Assembly (NCBI GenBank): GCA_027576995.1
Contig: JANBQC010000482.1
Span: forward strand, 1 to 21,866
DNA: 21,866 nucleotides
Direction: 5' to 3'
DNA from: Dimargaris cristalligena
Taxonomy: Eukaryota; Kickxellomycota; Dimargaritomycetes; Dimargaritales; Dimargaritaceae
The translations under genes were made by a program, and so were the position numbers. Positions 10,636 to 21,339 of the stretch are shown one piece after another (position 1 is the stretch's first letter; the number at the start of each line of letters is the position of its first letter). The notes under the pieces were generated by a model. The model worked only from the letters and a program-made list of their open reading frames with translations. It was not told where the DNA came from and ran no database searches.

Positions 10636-12786
10636 TCATTCGTCTCCGCCATTAAGTTCAGCAAGTTGGGCCTTCTTCATTTCCAGTTCACCCACCAATC
10701 GACCTAGAATATCCTCGAATCGTTTCTATATACACAGTTCAATAGGGATGGTATGTGGGTGATCGATAGAGGAAAATATAAAATAGGAATAATGAGTATA
10801 ACCGAATAGCCAGCAAATTAAATAATCCTAAGCGCAGCAAAGCGGGGGCGCTCAGTATACACGTCGGGCTTACCTTGATGATTAAATTAGGGGCGGACTC
10901 GATTTCAGTCCGTTTCCGACCAATGGTGGTTTCTAATTCCCTGATTTCATCAGTCAGAAGTTTCTTTTCGACCGCGGAGCCACCACCGCCGTTTTCAGGA
11001 CCGGATTCGTCCGATTCTTCATCGTCGCTTTCTTCCTCTTCATCTTCGTCGTCTTCATCTTCCTCGCCCTCTTCTTCCTCCTCGTCCTCCTCCTCCTCTT
11101 CTTCTCCTTCTTCGCCTTCGCCTTCTTCATCTTCACCCCCACCCCCTTCGCCATCCCCGTCTTCATCTTCATCCATTTCTTCGAGTTGCCGGCTGAGTTC
11201 GGCAGCTAGGTCCGAATCGTAGTCGTCTTCATCATCGGGCGCCGTAATGGGGTCGGTATCCGGGGGTTCGCTGCTGCGGGCATCGACAAGACCCATGGCC
11301 ATATCCGATTCACTCATGAGATAATCCCGGACCAAGCCGGAATGTCCGCCTCCTCCTCCTCCTCCCCCTATGCCCATGCCGAATCCCAGTCCGCCCCCCT
11401 CTTGGGGATTGAATACCAGGTCATCGTCCGATCCATCCAGCTCGTCAATATCTCGGATTTCGTACTGCACATTCTCCGCCTGGGCATCCAGTTCGAGCAG
11501 CCGTTCGAGTTCCCGGTCGAGATTATCGGGTTTCTGTTTGGTCTCACGTTTGCGGAACCGGCGTTTACGGGCGTTTTTCATGGGAGGAGTGATGCCATCG
11601 TTCCAGCGATAGGAGTCACCCAGTTGGGCGAGACCGGCTTTGGGGTCGGCGGAGGATTGAGGGGGTCCGACTACTAGCATCTGTGGTATCAAAATAGCGG
11701 TTGCAGGAGTGGGATATTGTAGTGCTCAGAGCTGTTAGTTAACGTATAACCTTGTAAAAATATACAAGATGGGGCGGGATAACCTAGGAGAAAAATGTTG
11801 GGATGGGGGGGGGGTTAAGAATCATATGCCATGGACATGGTCCCCCATTTGATTACATATTTTCCCTTCCCTTCCCTTCCCATTTTCTCCCCCATCCCGA
11901 TTCTAAATAGATTAAGTCGGGATGCTTTACCTGGGAAATATCGGCGATTTTGAAGAGTTGGCGGTTGTCGAACGTTTTTTGGGACTCTATTATACAGGGT
12001 AAATCCACCAGCGTCGTGGGATACGCCGTCTGGTCGATGGTGAAGGAGCCTTTCCGGGGGTCTTTGAAGTCGAATTTTACTTTCTCGAGGTCGGCATTCT
12101 GGATATGTTTGCGGAGACGGGCGGCGGCGTGGTGGTCCGTGACGCGAAGGATCACCTGTTGTTCACTGGCGACGTGGGGTTCAAAATCGTCCCCGCCTTC
12201 TTCGTCAGCTAACGCAGCGAGGCGGGCGTGACTAAGACGGGATCGACTGCCCCGCATAGAGCCGCGGGCCCGGCCCCGGCCCCTGACTCGACCCCGACTA
12301 CTGGTGGTACCAGTGGTGGAAGGAATAGCGCCCGCGCCCCCACCCCGACTTCCCCGGCCCCGTCCCCGGCCTCTGCCCCGACCTCGACCACGTCCTCGAC
12401 CCCGGCGGGGTCTATCGCGGTCGTATTCTAATCCGGTGAGAGGTGGATGCATATATAATGTCATCATGTAAGGTGCCGTCATATTAATAGAGTGGTATAC
12501 CGCTGGGAGCATCGCGCACCAAGGGGGAGAGGGACACAAAAGCCCCAAACACCCCGCTTTCCGCCTGGCGACCACGTATGGGTTTACTTTCCTCACCCTC
12601 TTCAGCGTATAGGTCTTAAATGGGGGGGGGGGGGGCTAGTGGGCAAGACTGCCTGTACTTACCGGGGGTATAGAGATCCATGGACGATGGGTTCGGTGTG
12701 AGGCGAATGGTGACTCGTTCGGCCTGGGACCCTCCCATTGGGTCTTGGGCGCCTCCTGAATAGGTAGGGTTATAATTGTGGTCCAT
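10636..12786 (-). CDS. TAF7: TFIID subunit TAF7 (TAFII55 family)
   Basis: Subunit of TFIID, which recognises promoters in RNA polymerase II initiation; nuclear. Four exons: complement(12663..12786), (11931..12427), (10874..11680) and (10636..10725), encoding 505 residues. All junctions are GT-AG and in phase. The TAFII55 N-terminal domain lies at about residues 125-255: EQQVILRV at its start, TTLVDLPCIIESQKT, then KIADISQ joined across intron 2 to MLVVGPP, and finally WNDGITPPMKNARKRRFRKR, the family signature. Before it is an RG-repeat tract (residues about 46-75); after it come a Gly run and a long Asp/Glu tract (about 370-430). Exon 4 supplies the C-terminal helix RFEDILGRLVGELEMKKAQL, typical of the family. 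The start is the first ATG in frame with the 5' donor at 12662. Human TAF7 is about 350 residues; the extra length is low-complexity sequence. Confidence 0.95.
11010..11190 (-). repeat. Acidic-tract coding repeat in TAF7
   Basis: Imperfect GAA/GAG/GAT triplets (CTT/CTC/ATC on the plus strand) code for nearly uninterrupted Glu/Asp over about 60 residues of TAF7. Triplet purity is imperfect, so this is probably selected acidic sequence and not a fresh expansion. Confidence 0.85.
12330..12418 (-). repeat. RG-coding hexanucleotide repeat in TAF7
   Basis: Tandem CGNGGN units (CCNCGN on the plus strand) encode an uninterrupted Arg-Gly run near residues 46-75 of TAF7. RG repeats bind nucleic acids and are methylated by PRMT1-type enzymes; human TAF7 has no such tract, to my knowledge. 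Confidence 0.85.
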
Positions 12787-13970
12787 GGGTTCAAAGTAAG
12801 GGACGCGCAATGGTGGAATTGGGTGCTGAATGGGGGGGGGGCTGGTGTCTTGAGTAGAATGGTATAATATTAATGTAAAACAGAATAATTGGGGTTCATG
12901 CATTAAACTGGGAGATGGCTGCGGATTGTGAGGTTGGAGTGGAAATGCCTTTAGTTGATTCTCCTCATTCCGAGTCCTCCTTGACCTCTCTCCCCTGTGG
13001 GCCACAGCCAAAAAGAGAGTTTTCCCTGTTCTAACCCTTCAGGTACCCTACAACAGTTCCGCAATACAAGGCAGGGAGTGTCGGCGTGTAGGCATAGAAG
13101 AGTCCAGTGCAAGGTAATTTTAGGTCACCACAGTGACTGTGGCCTTACTTATTTACTTAGTTACCTGTCCGCCGGACATGGGGACGGAAGAAGAGAGTGA
13201 GTATAAGATTCTCCATTGTCTCGCACTTGGGCGGGTGAAGAGGCTATTAATAAGGAGGAGCAGGATGGTCCTTTTTCGGTCTCGTCAATACATGGATATG
13301 GGTGCTGATCATTACTATGGCTTACGCTTCATGGCACCTTAAGCCAGGCCAAATGTCCCCCTGATTCTTTTAATCCCTTCTCACTCCTCTCCTTCTCCCC
13401 CATAGTCTCGGCAACCTCCCGCCGCGGCCTGCTTAGCCTATTCCCAATCGACCAACCCACAACGTGGGGCTTATATACCACCTAAAATGCACCACCTTGG
13501 CGGCCCAGGTACTGAACCTGAACCTTCCCCATCTCTTGCTCCCCTGCGTACCGAAGACACCCCCTCGCCTCCCGGAAACCACACCAGCTCACACATTCCC
13601 CAGCCCGGTTTCATTGCTTTGGCCCGTTCTCCGTACTTTTCAACTCCGACCTTTTCCCCTTTCTTCCAATAGTCTATTCATACTTACTTATTTACATACC
13701 TGTGTTGGAAACCTTGTTGCAGGTGTCCCTTCTGAGTACTGCCTCGTCTAGCCAACCCTGTCCGTGTGTTTCAGTTTACCCCACTGGCGTCTCCATTGCT
13801 CCACCGACAAAGCTTGTCCGTATTTCGTTCCGGTCCCTGGTAAAGCTACTGGTGCGGCCGACTCCAATCCTCCTCCCCCCTCACACACCACACCCATACT
13901 GCCCCCCGTTTATTCCGGGATTCCCTTATTTACTTGTGCCCTCAGCTCTTGCCCCGGACCGACCCTGCCA
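12787..13970. other. Divergent TAF7/VAC14 intergenic region
   Basis: The two start codons are 1184 bases apart, so both promoters must lie here or in 5' introns. A pyrimidine-rich CCCCATAG at about 13398-13405 precedes an open frame to 13672 coding for Pro/Ser/Thr-rich sequence (for example MHHLGGPGTEPEPSPSLAP from 13487). It might be an exon of a small plus-strand gene, but no good upstream exon was found. Upstream of the VAC14 ATG the frame is open back to about 13764 without an ATG. A 10-G run lies at 12832-12841. Confidence 0.45.
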
Positions 13971-16900
13971 ATGTCCAGCGAATTCCTCTTCAATGCCAAA
14001 ATTACCCGCGGCCTGAGCGACCGCCTCTACGAAAAGCGCAAGGCCAGTGCCTTTGAAATCGAGAAGTAAGTAGTATGGTTCAGTGTCCCTGGTATGTGCG
14101 CCGCCACCCAAGAGTCCCTCCTTTGGGTAGGCGGGTGGGAATGGTGAGCTAATAGAGCTGAGTCCCCCGGGACTTGGCTCAGCTCAACGGGCTACTTACT
14201 GTGGACTATCAGCTGGCTTTGTTGGTTTTCCCTTGGACTGTTGGAGCGACCATGAGCCAATAGTTTAGACCACTTCTTCCAGGATACTCGGACAATGGTG
14301 ATAATGATGAAGATGGAGATGAAGGGTCAACCCCCAGGGTATCCTAGTTTACTTATTAAACCCCCTGATTTTCATTTATTGATTGGGACCATGCCACTGC
14401 CCACCCTCCTCTTATACGGGGTTTTTTGACACCGGTAGGCTTATCCGTGAGCAACTTGCCCAGAAGAATCAGGTTGGCGTGAAGAAAATCCTGAGCTGCC
14501 TCGTTAAGGAATTCGCCTATTCCCCGCAACCCTACACCCGCGGCGGCGGCTTAATCGCCCTGGCTACATCGGCCATCGCACTCGGAACGGTACGAATCTA
14601 AACATATCCATCGACGTGGTAACCTGTGTCACTCTGCTACCACCTATGTATCTTATGGTCAGCTTATGGCGGCCAGGTACTGTTCATCCTCCCGCGATGT
14701 GGTGCTTGCCATCCTGCTGCTGCTTGGGTATTCACATTGCTTGATTATTCATCTTTTGCCGACCTATCCCTCCTCCAAACTCAGAATGAGATTCGGTACT
14801 TTTTAGATGACATCGTGCCCCCGGTTCTGGCATGCTTCTCGGACCATGATACCCAGGTCAAGTACTACGCGTGTGAGGCCATGTACAATATCGCCAAGGT
14901 GGCCAAAGGCGAAATCCTACGGTTTTTTAATGAAATCTTTGATGCTCTTAGCAAAGTAAGTGTTGGCCACTGTATACTACGAGTTGGTACAGCTAGTATT
15001 GATCCAGCACGCCTATCCCTAATTTCACTGTTTGCTGTTGTAAACCGATGGCGGCAGACCCATAAACGGGCCCTACTAAACCACTTTAGTGCTAACATTT
15101 ACGCACTACTTACAAACATCCATACACCATCATATAGACCGCCGCAGATACAGACAAAACTGTCAAAAAAGGCACAGATCTGCTCGATAAGCTGATTATG
15201 GATATCGTTTCCGAAGAAGCTTCCACGTACGTGTCCATCGTCTCGGACATGGTGATGCCTACAACTAAAGGTAGCCAGCCTTCGCGCTCGGATACCGTGG
15301 AACGTATTGTGCAGCAACAGCAATCCGTTCTCGCCTTTTCTCTGGAGCGATTCATTCCCCTACTGACCGATCGGGTCAGCACCATTAACCCCAATACACG
15401 GGTGTTCCTGATCAAGTGGCTCCGGGTTTTGGACTCTCTGCCTGACTTGGAATTGATCCACTATCTACCCAGGTTCCTGCGCGAAGTGTTTCTGTACCTA
15501 AGCGACCCGAATGAGGAGGTACGCACCATCACCGCGCTCCTGCTTACCGACTTTTTGGTGGAATTAAACCAAATCGCCCTAATTCGACCCCAACCAGACA
15601 AGCGCAATGCCCTGTTGCTTACCGCCACGAACGGGAGCGGATATACTGGTAAAGGGTCCGGAGCTCTTGATACCTTTGCGGTGAGTCCGAGGTCCCTATC
15701 TACGGTGGGCTCCCCGGCCTTGTCGGAAGCCCGGCCGTCCGGCATTACTAGCCCCCGACGCCCAGGACGTCAGCAGACATCAGTCGTTGATCAGGCCATC
15801 CCCCGGCTCTGTCTCGACCCCAATCAGCGTGGGGGCGTGGCTGCCACTGCGGAAGACCAGGCGTCCTTGGCCGAGGATTTGGCTGGTGCTATATCCGACC
15901 CACTGGTGCCCGGACCCGGCGAAACCGATGCCCGCATCGCCTGGGTGCCCCGCCAGACTGTCGAAGTGGACTTTGCCAGCCTGATCCATATTATTAACGA
16001 CCTGCTGAATTCATCCGACCATGATGTCCAGCACGCCGCCTTGCACTGGATCGCCAAATTCATTACCATGGTCCCGTCCGCCGTCGTCCCGTTCACCCCC
16101 AACCTTATCGAGCGGATCCTGCCATCGCTCTCCCACGAGAATGAAGCCATCAAGAAGGCGGCCGTCTACGCTAATGCCAAACTCTACCACCTGATTCAGG
16201 ATATACCCCTGGTAACCCCTCCCACACCGTCCCCGACTCCACTCTCCACCCCCGCCGCCCCACCCGCCGCTGAACCCCGCTCTCGTAAATCGCCCCCCGA
16301 CAACGGTGACCCCCGGTCTCCCGTGAGTGATATCCATGAGCGGCCCATCTCTGGCGTGTCTTCCCCGCGACGCTCGGCCTCCGCGCTGTCCCAGAACTCT
16401 AATCGCTCGGCTTCCCAGTTAAGTCCCAAAAACCCCTCCTCACCGGCTCTGCCAGACCAACTCCCCCTCCCGCACCCAACGGGTAAAGCCTCCGCGGCCA
16501 CATCCCCGCTGGCCTCCGTAGCCGTCGTCCCGGACGGGGAATCTGTTGGCGATCGGTCGCCCACGGCTAAATCGGACGGACCTGCTGCTCTTTCCACCGA
16601 AGCCACAGCTGGGGAACAGTCCAGCCCCACGGCCAAGTCCGATACCTCCATGCTCGCCACGGTTCCCCAGGATCCGTTTAATCTGGCCAGTACCGTCACG
16701 ACCCTGATCGTCACCTACTCCAACGGGCAGGAAGAGACCCGCATTTCCTGCGTGGACTGGCTCCTCATGCTCCACCGTAAAGCTCCCCTCCGGATGGCCA
16801 AAGAGGAAACCCTAGTATCGAATGACGGGTCGTTCCCGGTGTTCCTTAAAATCATGTCGGATCCCTCCGAAGAAGTGGTCAAGAAGAACCTCCAACTCCT

Positions 16901-18611
16901 GGCCCAATTTTCGGCCTACCTGGATACGGAGTATTTCCAGCGGTTCATGGTGAAACTCCTCGAACTCTTTAGTACCGATCGCCAACTCCTGGAAACCCGG
17001 GGCAGTCTCATCATCCGCCGGCTGTGCGTCAGCCTCAATGCCGAACTAATTTACCGCACCATTGCCGAAATCTTGGAAACCAACGAGGACCACGAGTTTG
17101 CCAGCATGATGGTACAGAACCTTAATACCATTTTGGTGACCTCTCCCGAACTAGCGGAACTTCGGCACCGCCTCAAATATTTGGACACCAAAGACAGTCA
17201 GCTCCTGTTCGCCACCCTCTACCGGTCGTGGTGCCACAGTCCGGTGGCGACTTTTACCCTCTGCCTGCTCGCCCAGGCCTACGAACACGCCGCGAATCTA
17301 CTCCCGATTTTCGCCGAAATGGAAATGACCGTGGCCCTATTAGTGCAGGTGGACAAGCTGGTCCAACTCATCGAATCCCCCGTGTTCACTTATTTGCGGC
17401 TCCAACTCCTGGAACCGGACCGGTACCCTTACCTGTACAAGTGCCTGTACGGCATTCTCATGCTTCTACCCCAGAGTAGTGCGTTTAACACCCTGCGGAG
17501 TCGCCTCCATAGTGTGAGCGCCCTGAGCTACTTGCACACAGCCCGGTTTCATACCGAATTGGGAGGCGGTATAGGAGGTGGCGGGTCCCCGCTGGGTTCG
17601 GCCGTTAATTTATCCGCGAGTAGTGGTATATCGGGTATGGGTATGGGTGGAGGAGGAGCTGCAGTTGGCACAGGGGCCGGTGGGTTATCCGGTGGTTTGG
17701 GGGGAAGCGGTAGCGGTTCAGTCTCGGGGATTCCGACCGGCAGCGGGATCGGGGTTGGACCAGGTAAACGATCCAAAATGCTGTCCTCATCCCATCCACC
17801 CACCCTGGCCCAGGCCTCGAGTGCGGGCCATGCCTCGTCGAGCCCGGTGCCCGACCGCAACAATGATCCCATCAAATTTAATGAACTATTGATCTATTTC
17901 CGGAACATGCAGCTCAAACACGCCAAGTTCTTCCAGTCCCAAGGTAAGGCCTCGCGGCTAATTAGGATCGCCGTCCTTCTTAATGTACCACATGTTTGGA
18001 CCATTATTGAACCACAATGATAATACTTGGACTAGTCGCCGGAGCTGATACAGTTTCGGGTGCTTTATTATCAGGTTTATTATTAAGAAATAAGTATTTC
18101 GTGAGGTTAAGGCAAACTGCTAGGTGATCCTTATTTATAATTTGGTGTGTTTGATATCGCTGAACATTCTGAACTAACCCCTTTTCCACCCCTTTAAATT
18201 TACCATCTAGATTATCCGTTAGGTCGGGACCCCTCAGCCACGTCTTCATACCGGATGTCCGATGGCCCAGGTTCGACCAACCGTCCCCCACACGGACCCA
18301 TCAGCGGCGGTATCTCCCGACCGCATTACTTATCCTCACTCACCGTTACCGGCCCGGACGATTACCATAACCAACCACTCCATCGCCGGTCCAGTGGGTC
18401 GCCGGGCCTCTATGGAACACGGGGTCGTTCGCCTTCCATCCTAGGGTCGGGTTCCAGCAGTGGTGGTGGCAATTATAATATTAATAATAATAATACCAAT
18501 TCCAACGCTAATCTTTCGGGGCAAACCACAGCGACCAGTAGTACCCGCACGACTCGGGGGCCTTTAGGGCCGGCTGTCAAGGCCATTCGCCGGACCATTG
18601 GCAAACGTTGA
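13971..18611 (+). CDS. VAC14: VAC14, scaffold of the PI3P 5-kinase complex
   Basis: Scaffold that joins the lipid kinase Fab1/PIKfyve and the phosphatase Fig4 on vacuole/endosome membranes, controlling PI(3,5)P2. Five exons: 13971-14065, 14439-14589, 14785-14955, 15138-17943 and 18211-18611; 1207 residues. Each junction keeps the frame. The N-terminus has ITRGLSDRLYEKRKASAFEIEK, then LIREQLAQKNQ, KYYACEAMYNIAKVAKGEI and DLLDKLIMDIV, all matching the HEAT-repeat start of the family. Residues about 707-930 are the Fig4-binding domain, with LYRSWCHSPVATFTLCLLAQ, VDKLVQLIESPVFTYLRLQL and GILMLLPQSSAF. Disordered inserts lie at about 293-413, 498-646 (Pro/Ser-rich) and 946-1015 (Gly-rich). Human VAC14 is about 780 residues. 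NELLIYFRNMQLKHAKFF corresponds to the conserved end; exon 5 adds a Ser/Asn/Arg-rich tail of uncertain reality. Confidence 0.95.
14101..14184 (+). repeat. Two consecutive hairpins in VAC14 intron 1
   Basis: The first stem pairs 14102-14111 (CGCCACCCAA) with 14123-14133, ten pairs with one bulged A around an 11-base loop. The second pairs AGCTGAG (14156-14162) with CTCAGCT (14178-14184), enclosing a GTCCC/GGGAC pair of its own. Both lie just after the GTAAGT donor at 14066 and could influence splicing. Confidence 0.6.
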
Positions 18612-18652
18612 AACTAGCTCGGATATCCTCTTGGACATTACCGGCAATTTTT

Positions 18653-18658
18653 ATTAAA
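18653..18658 (+). terminator. Candidate VAC14 polyadenylation signal
   Basis: ATTAAA, the commonest variant of AATAAA, sits 42 bases after the exon-5 stop codon and is followed by pyrimidine-rich sequence. The position suits a 3' end signal, but a single hexamer is weak evidence. Confidence 0.3.
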
Positions 18659-19216
18659 CCATATGCGCCCCCCCCCTCTCTTCGCCTCTTCATTATGTTG
18701 AGCCTTGGCTTTATTGAGTTTTCATCATCCCCCCTCCCTATTGTCATCACTCACCCCTCCATCACCCCTTCCATTACATTACATTTTTGGCATCCTTTAC
18801 TTACCTTGCTTTACCCAATCCCCGATCATTTCAATCTATTCCATGGCAATTATTATAATTTATCAATTCCAACGAATATACCTCTATACGGGCTTGGATT
18901 AAGTGCTGTTGTTCAGGTGGTCTATGCGAATATCAATCAGGTCTTCAATCCAATATAATAGGCTACCGCGAAACCATGAGGATATATAGCGGTTTCAATA
19001 GCACTAGTTGTTTCTAGGTAGCGCACTAAAAATACCCGGAATAACTAGCTAAAATCGGGGCATTACACCATGGTGTTATTACTGAACCATGCGCATGTAT
19101 TGAGTAAAACTGCCAAATAAACCCAATATTAGAGAGTGCCGTATTCAAACAATCCAGATTTACGTGCTTAGATGAATGACTTATCCCTTACAAGAGAGCA
19201 TTAGATCATAATATTT

Positions 19217-19246
19217 AATATATGTATATATATATATATATATGTA
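19217..19246. repeat. (TA)n microsatellite
   Basis: About ten TA units flanked by TATATG and ATGTAC make a near-palindromic AT tract in non-coding DNA downstream of VAC14. Confidence 0.85.
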
Positions 19247-19839
19247 CTGACGTCGAGTTCCGATGAGGTATCACAATTCAATTGTGGTCCCACACTGGTA
19301 ATTGTAGATTAATCGGTCATTTTTGTAAGATCACTATTTGTTTGTCAGTGTGAGTCCATCAGCAACCCATAGTAGTCAATATTGAATCGTGGAAAGTAGG
19401 GTTGGAAACCCTATTTACTTTATTAAGCCTAGGGATGCAAAATAAGGGTTCTACCTCCCTTTTCAATTGGCACATCCATTTTCATAGTATATGAAAAAAA
19501 TAAAAAGACGGTTAAGTTGGGAAGTTTATTCATTTCCCATAAATAAAACATAAAATTAGACAGCATACTAAACCAAATCACAAAACGATGCATCTAATAT
19601 TTGTTAAAAACAGGCCAGCTAAAAGACCGGGGGACCAGTGTACTAGCGAATATAATTCCAGGGCTAAGATAAGCGATAGAGGTAAAGCGATTAAGGGCCA
19701 TAACAATCTGGAAGGGCCAAATAGACCCACTTGACGGTGGCCGATTAACAATGGCAATATGGAGGGCCGCGGGTCCATGATCTGATTTGGGGTGCACGGG
19801 GACCGTTCAAGGAGGATCAGAAGAAGGCACGTAATACAA

Positions 19840-21339
19840 TTACTGGGACCCATTCCGGGTTAGAAATTTAGTCCGCATGGCTTCCACGTCCTCTTTACTA
19901 TACCCAGAGCCCCTGAGCTATTCGTCCACTAGATGGTTTGTCAAGGTGGAGTCTTGAAAGGCTGACTCGGGAAGGTTTAAATCTTGGGGCAATATCAGAC
20001 TGTTAGTGAAGAGGGAAACTGAGGTGTCTGTTGACCCTTCCGCAAGAGTGGTGCGCTTGATGTAGAGGTTTCGATTTAAAATCGACGCATGGCCGCAGGA
20101 GGCTGAAGGTTGAAGGCCTTTACTCCAATACTTTCGGGTTTCCGTGACCAGAATCTCGGCGGCTATCGTGAAACCCAATTGGAAGGCACATTCGCTAGCG
20201 GACCAGGCATGTTGTTTCAAGTTTTTGAGAATATCAGCTTGGTCTCCAAACCCCAATTCCAAAGCTAATAGATCAGCGTAAGCACCAAAATCATAAAGAA
20301 AAAGGTGACCAGTCCTGAGTATAGTGAAATATTCACCAAGTAATGCCAAATTATTTTTTGTGACAAAGACTCCAATGAGCATGTAAATTACGTAGTATCT
20401 AAACTCCTTGTCAAACCAATTGGTGAAAATGGTTTGTTGAATATCACCCTTCATATAAATCTCCAGAAATCCATTATGCTGTGGAAATATGCTCGGTATA
20501 CTGTCATATACCATCTAGACTTGCTGTGTCATTAGTGATCTGCTTGAGTTGATGGATATCAGTTTGGAGAGCTATCTCTGCTAATGGGTATGCCACTACA
20601 AGCTGATCCTGATCCAGTTTGCCAAGGCACATGTACCACCAGTTGGAATAAACATCATTAAGCAAGGATGTAAAGCCATCAACTTGCAAAAGGATATCTG
20701 CATCACTAACATCATCATCATTGTAGTCATCTCCAGTACTAGTTGAAGAGGAGCCTCTATGAAAAACTTTTTTGCCTGTTAGTGTGATGTAATTAAAATT
20801 GGTGTGGTAGTAAACATCACTCATCATGGCCTTTGTAATTTCAACACATGCAACTGTCCTGATAATGGCATCCCTTTTATTTGCAGTAAACTTAGTTCCC
20901 ATAGTATGGGAGTCATCATATAATTAGGTAAGCAGATTAGGTGGTGAACAACATATAACCAAATTGGGGATAATGTATAGTAATGGTGTGAGTAAATCAT
21001 ATTAAAATGTCAATGAAATAAATGGTGCAGGATGGCATATCGAGGAATACTGTCATTGGTATTGCTGATAAAGTTTAGTAAGTGGAAACTGAAATGACTT
21101 TTGCCAAAGATAATTATTATACTGGCTTGTTTACTTACATTGGCAAATTCTTGGTCATTGCCATTGAAGTATACTAATTTCTGATTGCCTTCTGATGCTT
21201 CAGCAGGTTGGCTTGAATCTTGAGTATAAGGGTTATCATCCATTTGTTGTTGAACCTCCAGTGGCAAAGACCCATACATCATCCCAGTCTTCTCCTTGGG
21301 CTGGGAATTGTCATCCATGTTTTCCCATTTGCCAGACAT
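19840..21339 (-). pseudogene. Unrecognised multi-exon gene, probably decaying
   Basis: Exon 1 complement(21139..21339) starts MSGKWENMDDNSQPKEKTG and ends at a consensus GTAAGT. A second frame runs to 20504, entered by an AAG acceptor (before TTTACTGC at about 20888) or by its own ATG at 20902. It contains DAIIRTVACVEITKAMMSD and an Asp/Ser-rich segment. A third frame starts at the ATG 20514 and runs to a TAG at 19920-19918 (198 codons), with helical, hydrophobic sequence such as FRYYVIYMLIGVFV. Frames two and three overlap in different phases; an 85-base intron (20515-20599, GTAGTG donor, CACTAATGAC branch site, TCTAG acceptor) would join them, otherwise there is a frameshift. After the TAG the same frame goes on 25 coding-like codons to a TAA at 19842-19840. 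No domain recognised. It could be a live gene with odd introns, a relic, or part of a mobile element. Confidence 0.45.

Larger units (their letters stand above)
18612..19839. other. AT-rich non-coding stretch after VAC14
   Basis: About 1.2 kb without a supported gene. An ATTAAA at 18653-18658, 42 bases after the VAC14 stop, is a candidate polyadenylation signal. It also has a nine-C run (18668-18676), a short palindrome ACACCATGGTGT near 19065, a (TA)n tract and A-rich sequence near 19490-19510. Frames such as complement(19578..19853) are hydrophobic, match nothing and lack splice support. Confidence 0.5.

Noticed and set aside
13021..13115. A CRHRRVQCK-like peptide reminiscent of a fungal Zn2Cys6 cluster.
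   Set aside because: The first cysteine and the second half of the motif are missing and no splice path supplies them.
16196..16775. Long minus-strand frames opposite VAC14 exon 4.
   Set aside because: They mirror GC-rich Pro/Ser codons of VAC14; the sense strand is a certain gene.
18271..18295. GGTTCGACCAACC resembling a tRNA B-box.
   Set aside because: No matching A-box, acceptor stem or anticodon arm surrounds it, and it lies in VAC14 exon 5.
7988..20514. Reassignment of UAG to an amino acid, suggested by two frames interrupted only by TAG.
   Set aside because: The long conserved genes TAF7 and VAC14 contain no in-frame TAG, and the 8687 gene plausibly ends at one. Local mutation, introns or readthrough explain the cases better.
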